From Levilactobacillus tujiorum (lineage in GTDB: Bacteria; Bacillota; Bacilli; Lactobacillales; Lactobacillaceae), in contig NZ_JAAXLK010000001.1 in the NCBI RefSeq assembly GCF_012641185.1, positions 62,001-126,000 on the forward strand: DNA of 64,000 nucleotides, given 5' to 3'. Under the pieces are notes generated by a model. The model made no database searches and was not told where the DNA came from. It was given only the letters and a program-made list of their open reading frames with translations. Both the position numbers and the translations under genes were made by a program. Below are positions 18,619 to 25,759 of this stretch, in pieces; positions within the stretch are counted from its first letter, which is position 1; every line of letters starts with the position of its first letter.

Positions 18619-19962
18619 ATGGATAATAATAATCAAAACAATCAAGCTAATGATAATAACCAAGCAACACCAACGCCAGAACCCCAACCACGTAAGCGGC
18701 GGGGCAACTTGACCTTAACCAAAGTTGCGGTGACGGCAGCGGTCGCCGGGCTACTCGGTGGTGGCGTGGCCTACGGTGGTATTAATTATATTAATAATAG
18801 TGGTATTAATGATACGGCAGTCCCGAGTGGTAGTAGTTCTAACGGGAATACGAAGACGTCTAACGTGACGGTCAATGTGTCGACCCAATCCACCAAGGCG
18901 TTCAACAAGGTGAAGGGCGCCATGGTCTCCGTGGTGAACTTGCAGAATCAAAATAGCAGTAGCAATACGCTGGGCCAGCTGTTCGGTGACCAGTCTTCTT
19001 CTAATAATAGTAAGTCGAAATCCGAACTGGAAGAAGCGTCAGAAGGTTCCGGGGTGGTTTACAAGAAGGATGGCAACACGGCGTATATCGTGACGAACAA
19101 CCACGTGGTCTCTGGTTCATCCGCACTGCGCGTGGTAACGAGTTCCGGTAAGCAATTGCAAGCGAAGTTAGTGGGTAAGGATGCAGTGACCGACTTGGCC
19201 GTGTTGAAGGTCAACGGCGCTGATCTGAAGACGGTGGCGTCGTTTGGCGACTCCGATAAGATTAAGGTGGGCGAAACGGCCTTGGCTATCGGGTCACCGC
19301 TGGGTAGCCAGTACGCGACCTCGCTGACAGAAGGGATCATTTCCGCTAAGAAACGGACGATTGAAACGACGAACTCGGCTGGAACGCAAACGGGGAACGC
19401 CACGGTTATCCAAACCGATGCTGCCATTAACCCCGGGAACTCTGGTGGGGCGCTGATTAACGTCGGCGGTCAGGTCGTGGGGATTACCTCATCGAAGATT
19501 GCCAGTGATGCTGAAGGAACGAGTGTCGAGGGGATGGGCTTTGCCATTCCGTCGAACGAAGTGGTCAACATCATCAATCAGCTGGTCAAGAAGGGCAAGG
19601 TTGTCCGGCCAGCGTTGGGCATCACTTACGTGGATCTGGCCAACGTTTCCAGTTCCCAACAGAAGTCAGTGTTGAAGCTGCCATCTAGTGTGGACGCTGG
19701 GGTCGTGGTCATGAGCGCTTCGTCAGGATCACCGGCTAAGAAGGCGGGCTTGTCCAAGTACGATGTCATCACTGAGTTGGGTGGTCACAAGATCTCTAAC
19801 CAGTCGACGCTGCGGGATATCCTGTACAAGTATAAGTTGAATGATACCGTGTCGATGACGTATTACCACAATGGTAAGAAGCAGACGACGAAGGTTAAGT
19901 TGACTGAGAGTAGTTCGCAGTTGAAGAGCACAACGAATACGACGGAAAACTCAGAAAGTTAA
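18619..19962 (+). CDS. htrA: HtrA/DegP-type serine protease
   Basis: About 448 residues. A cytoplasmic Asn/Gln/Pro-rich N-terminus (about 1-35) is followed by one membrane helix (VAVTAAVAGLLGGGVAYGG), a Ser/Asn linker, a trypsin-like domain with His162 (TNNHVV), Asp192 (VTDLAVL) and Ser275 (GNSGGAL), and one PDZ domain (about 340-430). It degrades misfolded exported proteins. The start is uncertain: GAGGAGG lies about 25 nt before ATG 18619 with GCGC..GCGC between them, so a small hairpin may bring the site close, or another start is used. Confidence 0.93.
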   Translation: MDNNNQNNQANDNNQATPTPEPQPRKRRGNLTLTKVAVTAAVAGLLGGGVAYGGINYINNSGINDTAVPSGSSSNGNTKTSNVTVNVSTQSTKAFNKVKGAMVSVVNLQNQNSSSNTLGQLFGDQSSSNNSKSKSELEEASEGSGVVYKKDGNTAYIVTNNHVVSGSSALRVVTSSGKQLQAKLVGKDAVTDLAVLKVNGADLKTVASFGDSDKIKVGETALAIGSPLGSQYATSLTEGIISAKKRTIETTNSAGTQTGNATVIQTDAAINPGNSGGALINVGGQVVGITSSKIASDAEGTSVEGMGFAIPSNEVVNIINQLVKKGKVVRPALGITYVDLANVSSSQQKSVLKLPSSVDAGVVVMSASSGSPAKKAGLSKYDVITELGGHKISNQSTLRDILYKYKLNDTVSMTYYHNGKKQTTKVKLTESSSQLKSTTNTTENSES

Positions 19963-19970
19963 GCAAAATG

Positions 19971-20008
19971 AAAGCGGTCGTTGGATTTTTCCAGCGGCCG
20001 CTTTTTGC
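19971..20008 (+). terminator. Terminator after htrA
   Basis: AAAGCGGTCG / CGGCCGCTTTTT hairpin with a 14-nt loop followed by Ts. Confidence 0.75.
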
Positions 20009-20149
20009 GTATGATAAACTATTGAGTGAAAAGCCGAAGTTTAGAGACATCTAATTCGGAATGAAAACGTACCCGGTGGTTGGCTGGCCGAACGAACTAA
20101 CCGCCAGCCCCTACGGTAATTCAGTCGTCATAATTACGAAAATTATAGT

Positions 20150-20477
20150 TGTGGATAACTTGGGGGACAAGTTCGCCAGTGGACCAGTGGAAAAGTTATG
20201 AACAGGACTAGGACAGCAATGATAGCGGTGCAAAAGTTATCCACAGGCGTTGGGGATAACTGTGGAAAGAAAAAGTTGATCGCCGGAAAACGTGACATGA
20301 ACGTTGATACCATGCGGATTGTAAGCGGAGACGCCGAACGTCCGTTTCGGATTTGAACGGTGGATAACTAAATAAGGATTGACATTTTAGCAAAAAATAG
20401 ATGTCGTAGGTGAGACATGATTTACCCCCAACATCTAGGAAAGCAGACTATCCACCTGTGGATAACTTTGTGGATAG
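20150..20477. promoter_or_regulatory. DnaA-box cluster between htrA and rlmH
   Basis: Three perfect DnaA boxes (TTATCCACA or its complement) lie at 20150-20158 (-), 20237-20245 (+) and 20457-20465 (-). One-mismatch boxes lie at 20251-20259, 20359-20367 and 20469-20477, with weaker forms at 20196-20204 and 20448-20456. The last cluster overlaps the expected rlmH promoter and leader. dnaA itself is not in the window, so this may be a DnaA titration or regulatory site rather than the origin. Confidence 0.75.
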
Positions 20478-20498
20478 TCTGTGTACAGGAGGATATTT

Positions 20499-20978
20499 AT
20501 GAACATCAAGTTTGTCGTTGTCGGTAAATTGAAGGAAAAGTATTTCAAGCAGGGAATTGCGGAATATGCCAAACGCCTCTCACGTTTCTGTAAATTCAGC
20601 ATCGTAGAGGTGCCCGATGAAAAGGCACCAGAAAGTATGTCGCAGGCGGAGATGGACCAAGTCATGGCCGCGGAGGGCGAACGGATCTTGAGTAAGATCA
20701 AGGACAAGGAATACGTCTACGCGTTGGCCATTCTGGGCAAGGAGCGCTCGTCCGAGGAGTTTGCCAAGGAGATTAAGGACCTGACCACCTACGGCCACTC
20801 AGATATCACGTTTGTCATTGGCGGCTCGTTGGGGCTAACGCCAGCGGTCCTAAAGCGTGCGGACACGCAGATCTCGTTCGGTCGGTTTACGTTGCCGCAC
20901 CAGTTGATGCGGTTGGTGTTGACGGAGCAGGTTTATCGGGCGTTTATGATTAATGAGGGGTCTCCGTATCATAAGTGA
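20499..20978 (+). CDS. rlmH: 23S rRNA pseudouridine-1915 N3-methyltransferase RlmH
   Basis: A 159-residue SPOUT-class methyltransferase that methylates pseudouridine 1915 in helix 69 of 23S rRNA. Seen are the N-terminal [16 protein letters not shown], the SAM-binding knot segment FVIGGSLGL, and the C-terminal [33 protein letters not shown] 20499 has ACAGGAGG 7 nt upstream. It is the orthologue of staphylococcal OrfX, whose 3' end is the SCCmec attachment site; here too the last codons are repeated downstream (see att repeats). Confidence 0.97.
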   Translation: MNIKFVVVGKLKEKYFKQGIAEYAKRLSRFCKFSIVEVPDEKAPESMSQAEMDQVMAAEGERILSKIKDKEYVYALAILGKERSSEEFAKEIKDLTTYGHSDITFVIGGSLGLTPAVLKRADTQISFGRFTLPHQLMRLVLTEQVYRAFMINEGSPYHK

Positions 20979-20979
20979 T
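20964..20979 (+). repeat. att-like repeat copy 1, at the 3' end of rlmH
   Basis: CCGTATCATAAGTGAT covers the last codons of rlmH (Pro-Tyr-His-Lys-stop). It has an internal dyad ATCA-TAAG-TGAT. The same 16 bp recurs at 22865 and 22926. Confidence 0.75.
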
Positions 20980-21220
20980 TGCTTGATACTTAGTGTAGTG
21001 GTATTTGAAGAAGGGATAGTTGTAGTTGTTTGTCATTTTTTCTTTAGCAACTATGATAATAGTTATAAGCCGTTTCCTGGTGAAAATTATTTCAAGTATT
21101 ATTTGTTTTAATCGGGGCAAGTAAAGTTACATCATGTAACGATGCAGTTCTTTAGTTTGTTTTTGCTATGAAAATTTGTTCCACAATTGATATGACTAAG
21201 TAAAAGTTGAAGGTGATTCA

Positions 21221-21697
21221 ATGCACATCAGTGTCAGAAAATTCAAAGCCAACGATGCTGAAATGGTAGCTAGTGTCGTGGCACAAACTCTTCGAGAGTC
21301 AAATAGTAGGGATTACTCTCAGGAATACATTGAGAATGAAATTCGCCAAATGCCCGCTGAATTTTTTGTTTCTAAGGCAAAGCAAACCCATTTCTATGTT
21401 TTTTGTGAGCACCAAAAAATCATTGGTACTGGTGCTATCGGTTCATATTGGGGGAGTACTACTGAATTTAGTCTCTTTGATATCTTTGTCTTGCCAGCTT
21501 ATCAAGGACAAGGGATTGGTCGGCTGATTATTGAGACACTCGAAAAAGATACATATTTCCAGCGAGCAAAACGGGTTGAAATACCGGCATCGATAACGGG
21601 ACTCGAATTCTATCAGCATATGGGTTATGACTTCAAAGATGGTCGTGACGCTGTTGACGAAGAACAATTGTATCGTTTGGAGAAGTTTAGGCAGTAG
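21221..21697 (+). CDS. GNAT-family N-acetyltransferase
   Basis: A 158-residue acetyltransferase. Motif A (VLPAYQGQGIGRLIIETLEK, about residues 90-110) binds the acetyl-CoA pyrophosphate, with motif D/C upstream at IIGTGAIGSYWG. A later ITGLEFYQHMGYDF is the usual motif B. The substrate is unknown. It is AT-richer than rlmH and lies in the segment between two att-like repeats, which suggests acquired DNA. AAGGTGA precedes the ATG. Confidence 0.88.
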   Translation: MHISVRKFKANDAEMVASVVAQTLRESNSRDYSQEYIENEIRQMPAEFFVSKAKQTHFYVFCEHQKIIGTGAIGSYWGSTTEFSLFDIFVLPAYQGQGIGRLIIETLEKDTYFQRAKRVEIPASITGLEFYQHMGYDFKDGRDAVDEEQLYRLEKFRQ

Positions 21698-21800
21698 TGG
21701 CCAACTTTAGGAATCTTAGCTTGTAACCCCCTGTAAATATTTTTACTGTGATATGCAAAATCTAACTCATCGTATATGATTTAGATGGGTGGTGAACGAA

Positions 21801-21890
21801 ATGGAAAAGTTTATTGTGGAGAATGACTTAGCAAATGTGCTAAGCGAGTCAGGCCTGAGTATTTCAGATTTGCGCACAGATATTTTTTGA
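21801..21890 (+). CDS. Possible 29-residue ORF
   Basis: ATG 21801 opens a frame of 29 codons (MEKFIVENDLANVLSESGLS, then a short end in Asp-Ile-Phe). GGTGGTGAA precedes it. It is amphipathic with no membrane segment, and may be the start of a longer gene lost here. Confidence 0.3.
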   Translation: MEKFIVENDLANVLSESGLSISDLRTDIF

Positions 21891-21956
21891 GCGTAAATGG
21901 TCAGGTAGAACTTTATGCGTGGAGGTATACTGGATTTCGAAATGGAGGGGTAGTCA

Positions 21957-22811
21957 ATGCAGCATTTTAATGAACTGCTGATTTATTTAGAACATCACTT
22001 GGACGATCCAGCTGATTCGGCAATCGCTCGGATCGCTGGTACCAGCGCCTATCATTTCCGGCATATGTTCGGTTACTTGGCCGGTACCAGCTTGACTGTA
22101 TATTTGAAGTGGCATCGTCTCGCGCGAGCCAACGAGCAGCTACGGAACGGTAAAACAGTATTAGCAGTGGCAATGGACGCTGGTTATCAATCGGCCGAGG
22201 GCTTTTCACGCGCCTACCAAGAGTGGCACGGGATGATGCCTTCTGTAGTTGCTAGTCAAGATGCAGTAAAGACGGCTCCTTCGTTTCGCTTTCAACTTAC
22301 TATCAAGGGAGAAACTAGTATGGAATACCAACTTAAAGAACTACCCGCCTTTAACTTGATGGGTGTCACCGCACGAGTGCCCCTACAATTTGAAGGTGAA
22401 AACCCTGCAATTACTGAACTCGCCAAAAGCATAACGGTGGATCAGCAGAATGCGATGCACATTTACGCTGACTTGGAGCCACATGGGATAATCAATGCTG
22501 ACTTCGACGCTGAAGACTATACCAAAGAAGACAGTCAACTGATTCATATGATTGGGGTACGTTCCACGCACCGTGAGGCAGAAGCAGGTTTGACGGTGAT
22601 TGCGGTCCCAGCTTTGACTTGGGCAATCTTTACCAGTCGTGGCCCGTTTCCGGAGACAATGCAGGCCACTTGGGCAGCGACAGCCAGCCAGTGGCTGCCA
22701 GATAGCGGTTATGAACTAGTGGCGGCACCGCAGATCAGTCACATCGATTATTCTCGGCCAGCCGATAATCGGACAACTGAGATCTGGTTGGCAGTGCGTA
22801 AGCGAGGATAA
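21957..22811 (+). CDS. AraC-family regulator with GyrI-like effector domain
   Basis: 284 residues. Residues 1-100 form an AraC/XylS double helix-turn-helix (IARIAGTSAYHFRHMFGYLA, then AVAMDAGYQSAEGFSRAYQEW). Residues 120-284 form a GyrI-like/BacEBD ligand domain (MEYQLKELPAFNLMGVTARV, ending in TTEIWLAVRK), the arrangement of Rob- and SAV-type activators that respond to small hydrophobic or cationic ligands. GGAGGGG lies 7-10 nt upstream. It sits inside the att-bounded segment next to rlmH. Confidence 0.88.
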   Translation: MQHFNELLIYLEHHLDDPADSAIARIAGTSAYHFRHMFGYLAGTSLTVYLKWHRLARANEQLRNGKTVLAVAMDAGYQSAEGFSRAYQEWHGMMPSVVASQDAVKTAPSFRFQLTIKGETSMEYQLKELPAFNLMGVTARVPLQFEGENPAITELAKSITVDQQNAMHIYADLEPHGIINADFDAEDYTKEDSQLIHMIGVRSTHREAEAGLTVIAVPALTWAIFTSRGPFPETMQATWAATASQWLPDSGYELVAAPQISHIDYSRPADNRTTEIWLAVRKRG

Positions 22812-22853
22812 TGCTACGTGACACGTGTGATTAACGTAATCGTAGGTTAGTCT

Positions 22854-22892
22854 GATACGGTTCACCGTATCATAAGTGATGCGGTTTTTCTT
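22854..22892 (+). repeat. att-like repeat copy 2 with flanking inverted repeat
   Basis: The 16-bp rlmH-end repeat starts at 22865 and continues as GCGGTTTTTCTT, giving 28 bp identical to copy 3. Upstream GATACGG (22854-22860) forms an inverted repeat with CCGTATC of the core. Staphylococcal SCC att sites have the same core style (TATCATAA.TGATGCGG). Confidence 0.7.
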
Positions 22893-22914
22893 GGGATTGA
22901 CCGCTAAGTGGGGA

Positions 22915-22953
22915 GTTACGGAAGTCCGTATCATAAGTGATGCGGTTTTTCTT
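22915..22953 (+). repeat. att-like repeat copy 3 with flanking inverted repeat
   Basis: A copy of the 28-bp att-like sequence starts at 22926, 61 bp after copy 2. It again has an inverted flank (TTACGGAAGTCCGTA). Sequence after the 28 bp remains partly similar between copies 2 and 3, so the duplicated unit is about 60 bp. Confidence 0.7.
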
Positions 22954-23108
22954 AGATTTAATTGCTGAGTGTGAGGGTGTTATTGGGAATTCATGACACA
23001 ATTTGAAGGCAGCTAGTATTAAGCGGTAGGGGTTTCTCGTCATGTAAAGTCTGTATCTTGTATCTGAGTGAGATTCCGTGGTGTATTGAAAAGATTGGAT
23101 AGATTGAG

Positions 23109-23609
23109 ATGGAATTATTATTGAACTTGGAAGGCTGTTATCTCCACTTCAAGACGAGTGTTGTGGCAAATCGATTGCGTGTGGAGGATGAAGAATATTT
23201 TGACAGATTAGTAGGGTTCTCGATTCGCTTTTTGTGGGGGAATAAGGTAGGTGTGAAGTATTCAAGTAGCTGGGGGTGGCCAGATATTAAGGCATTAGCA
23301 ACCAGTTGTTTAGATTTCTCATTAGACCGACGAGCAGAATCATTTACTTCCGTGTACACGGATTTGGATGGTGAAAATGACCTTCAAGTGGTATTTGATA
23401 ATCAGGATGGTGTTGCCTATTTAAAGATACCTTTAGCGAACGAGAATGGCGAGATAACAAGCCATTCTTTGACAATTACATTGTCGCGGAAAAACTGTGC
23501 AGATTTAGCCATCTATCTACGAGTAAGGAGTCGGATAATTTCTAAGCAAGAGGATCAAGTACAACACTTGATTGATAATGGTACTATTATTGAATATGAA
23601 AGCTATTGA
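23109..23609 (+). CDS. Orphan protein, unknown function
   Basis: 166 residues, acidic, no signal peptide or membrane segment. It begins MELLLNLEGCYLHFKTSVVA and contains a FLWGNKVGVKYSSSWGWPDI segment and a Ser/Thr-rich ITLSRKNC stretch; it ends in charged helices. AT-rich compared with the core genes. The start has only a weak purine run. Small acidic orphans in such zones can be immunity proteins of polymorphic toxins, but nothing here proves that. Confidence 0.65.
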   Translation: MELLLNLEGCYLHFKTSVVANRLRVEDEEYFDRLVGFSIRFLWGNKVGVKYSSSWGWPDIKALATSCLDFSLDRRAESFTSVYTDLDGENDLQVVFDNQDGVAYLKIPLANENGEITSHSLTITLSRKNCADLAIYLRVRSRIISKQEDQVQHLIDNGTIIEYESY

Positions 23610-23624
23610 CACCTTGATAATTGA

Positions 23625-23765
23625 GTATTTTATGTTGAGAAATTCAGTGAGCGGCGGTTCAAAGAATGCTTGGAACAGATTAAGGCCTGGCATCGCCAAA
23701 ACGGCTGGGTAGACAAAAGGTGCTCTTGCGAGGAGGGTACTTTTTTAGGCCGAATTTTAAGTTAA
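23625..23765 (+). pseudogene. Possible remnant of a coding region
   Basis: A 46-codon open stretch without a start codon reads ..ERRFKECLEQIKAWHRQNGWVD.., which looks like real protein, and is GC-richer than its surroundings. It probably represents the end of a gene whose front was lost. No family assigned. Confidence 0.3.
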
Positions 23766-23937
23766 ACTAGTGGTTTGTTGTGTAAGTAGTATTTTCTGAA
23801 CCCAATCAGTAGTGACCAAGACAGAGCTAAATTATGTTGTGAACGTAATAATTATGACTACCATTGGTTTGCCGAAACAACTGGCCAACCCTCCGGCAAA
23901 GTGCTAAGCTTACCCCATAGTTAGGAGGAAACTACAT

Positions 23938-24798
23938 ATGAAAAGATTTATTCAGGGGATGTTGGCGTTAAGTCTGGGGTTAGGTTTATGGCTGGCCGCG
24001 CCCACGACTGCCTCGGCGAAGCAATACTCGGCTAAACGTGGTAACTCGGTTCGTTTGATCTGGCGGAAGCCGATGAAGCAGCACCAATTTACGGCCAACC
24101 GGGGGTATCGCTATTCTAGGCACTTAACGGTTCGTTATGAACGAAATTCTTCGGTCAGTGCCACGACCTGGTTTACCGATGCACACGAAAAGCTTTATCA
24201 GAAGAATCGTCATAACTACGCCATCTACTACCATGTGCGTAGCGGTAACGGCATGATGCAAGGCTGGATTTGGCGTGGGTACCTCAAGCCGGTTCCGAAA
24301 CCGGTTGCGCCTAAAGTCACACCGGCTTACGTCAAGACAGAAGCCGCTCAATCCAGGAAAGTCGCCAAGTTATTCCCGGGTACTAAGACCGACAAGCGGT
24401 TGACGAAGTTGGTCCAGGACTTTGTGGTCGCTAATAACGACACCGAAACTTATTATCAAAGCTGGGAGGCCTGTGTTGAAGATGATGGCTTCTCACCTAA
24501 GGAAGCGCAACGAATCCACCTGATCAATTCGGCCGATGGTTCGGTTGAAGGCGATGCTCTGACCGATGCCTATAAGGCAGGGAAGTTAACGCTTAAGGAC
24601 TACTTCTCAAAGATCGCTATGAGCAAAGGTGCCCCAATTCCTTACAAGGAAAGCGGCTATCCGGCACAACCAGCGCCAGTGACCTACAATCAGTTTAAGG
24701 GTTGGCACATTGGCGTTGCGACGGTATCATCGAATGATACCCGAGACCTGGAAGTTGGTTATCCGACTATTTATGTAGCTTTAATGCCTGGAAAATAA
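23938..24798 (+). CDS. Secreted protein with conserved YSA..GYLKP module
   Basis: 286 residues. The signal peptide (MKRFIQGMLALSLGLGLWLA, cleavage near TASA-KQ) is followed by a 90-residue module (KQYSAKRGNSVRLIWRKPMK to WIWRGYLKP) shared with the minus-strand gene at 30415-31203. The C-terminal region (about 130-286) also shares a helical start with a conserved LFPGT and an end with GWHIGVAT, but diverges between. Secretion is clear; the function is not recognised. ATG 23938 has AGGAGGAA 7 nt upstream. Confidence 0.82.
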   Translation: MKRFIQGMLALSLGLGLWLAAPTTASAKQYSAKRGNSVRLIWRKPMKQHQFTANRGYRYSRHLTVRYERNSSVSATTWFTDAHEKLYQKNRHNYAIYYHVRSGNGMMQGWIWRGYLKPVPKPVAPKVTPAYVKTEAAQSRKVAKLFPGTKTDKRLTKLVQDFVVANNDTETYYQSWEACVEDDGFSPKEAQRIHLINSADGSVEGDALTDAYKAGKLTLKDYFSKIAMSKGAPIPYKESGYPAQPAPVTYNQFKGWHIGVATVSSNDTRDLEVGYPTIYVALMPGK

Positions 24799-24845
24799 TT
24801 TCAATTCAGAATAGATAGAATGAGACTTAGTTATTCAGCGAAGTG

Positions 24846-25100
24846 AAGTGACCCCCATAAATTGGAGTGACTTGCTAAGCTACTAATTGGCCAGCATGTT
24901 CCCGGTATTTTACCGAAAATATGCTGGCCAATTTTGTTTTTATCGGGTGGTATTAGGCGATTGCTGTCTCATAGCCTTTTATCCGGTACTTCTGAATCAA
25001 TTCCCGCGGAAGTATTTAATTAAGACTTGTTGTCTGATTTTGGTTGAAAGCATAGAAGGCCCCCTCGAGTTGGATTTACTCCAATTCTAGGGGGTCACTT
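24846..25100. mobile_element. 255-bp MITE-like remnant of an IS3-type element
   Basis: Imperfect 23-bp terminal inverted repeats, AAGTGACCCCCATAAATTGG.. at 24846-24868 and its near-complement at 25078-25100, bound the segment. Read on the minus strand the inside gives transposase-like fragments: MLSTKIRQQVLIKYFRG, then in another frame ELIQKYRIKGYETAIA, as in IS3-family OrfA. A strong hairpin ATTGGCCAGCAT/ATGCTGGCCAAT is internal (24884-24930). No intact transposase is present, so movement would need help in trans. Confidence 0.6.
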
Positions 25101-25139
25101 TACAGACTTCTAAGGCCGTTCTTTACTGGGCACTAAAGC

Positions 25140-25296
25140 CTATTTTTTCTTCGTTTTTTGGTAATGATCGAAGTAGATAAATCCGACAACGCCAAGAATA
25201 AAATAGATGATTACAAAAATCTTAGGTATGGCGATTATGTAAAATACGACAAATAGAGCAAAGTAAATTATTGAAAAAATAGTATCAACTCGCATA
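25140..25296 (-). pseudogene. Frameshifted small membrane protein gene
   Basis: ATG 25296 follows AAAGGAG, but its frame runs to a stop after 24 codons. A second frame, entered by a one-base shift in the T-run near 25260-25263, gives a convincing membrane peptide (LFVVFYIIAIPKIFVIIYF, then GVVGFIYFDHYQKTKKK). I infer a 51-52-residue membrane protein broken by one base. Confidence 0.45.
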
Positions 25297-25304
25297 ATAC
25301 TCCT

Positions 25305-25505
25305 TTACCAATCCGATGCAGTGTCTTCTTCAAATACACACGCTTGTAGTTTGAATAATAGCATTTTACCACTGATAGTGCGATTGCCACGAAGAGTGGT
25401 TGTTGAAATCAAACGTAAATTTAAGCATCGGTGGTTTGCGTATCCAATCTCGTTAGAATTAGGTGTCTCTTCAATTGCAGCTTCATTTATCATTGAGTTA
25501 ACCAC
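25305..25505 (-). CDS. Possible small ORF upstream of the broken membrane gene
   Basis: A 66-codon frame whose stop overlaps the ribosome binding site of the frameshifted gene at 25296, as in a two-gene operon. The product has no membrane segment (..ISTTTLRGNRTISGKMLLF..). The start codon lacks a clear Shine-Dalgarno sequence, and a frame of equal length exists on the other strand. Confidence 0.25.
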   Translation of the reverse strand: MVNSMINEAAIEETPNSNEIGYANHRCLNLRLISTTTLRGNRTISGKMLLFKLQACVFEEDTASDW

Positions 25506-25759
25506 AACAGTGCATGTGTGAATGCAATATATTTGAGGATCTTTGATGAAAAATTAAAACTGATTTTGAATTAAATGCTGTCAATTAAACGATTAAACGA
25601 TCGAATATACTTAAATCTAAAATGTGCCACCGGAGAAAAGTTTTTAGGTATAATCTAGTATTTTTCTGACTTAGCCGTTATACTGATAGTAGCTGCCATG
25701 AACCATTACATAATCAATCACAAATGAAGGCTAGAAGTACTAGTGAGGAGTGAAAAGTA

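Noticed and set aside
20376-20420. TTGACA near 20379 as the rlmH promoter
   Set aside because: No acceptable -10 box lies 16-18 bp downstream, so only the DnaA boxes are reported there.
20100-20480. The DnaA-box region as the chromosomal origin
   Set aside because: No dnaA or dnaN nearby and no clear AT-rich unwinding repeats; gene order suggests oriC lies outside the window to the left.
23701-23745. Terminator after the 166-residue orphan gene
   Set aside because: The possible GGTGCTC hairpin pairs poorly; the T-run alone is not enough.
24887-25090. A 67-codon plus-strand frame inside the MITE-like element
   Set aside because: The transposase-like signal is on the opposite strand; this frame has no ribosome binding site and is interrupted by the inverted repeat.
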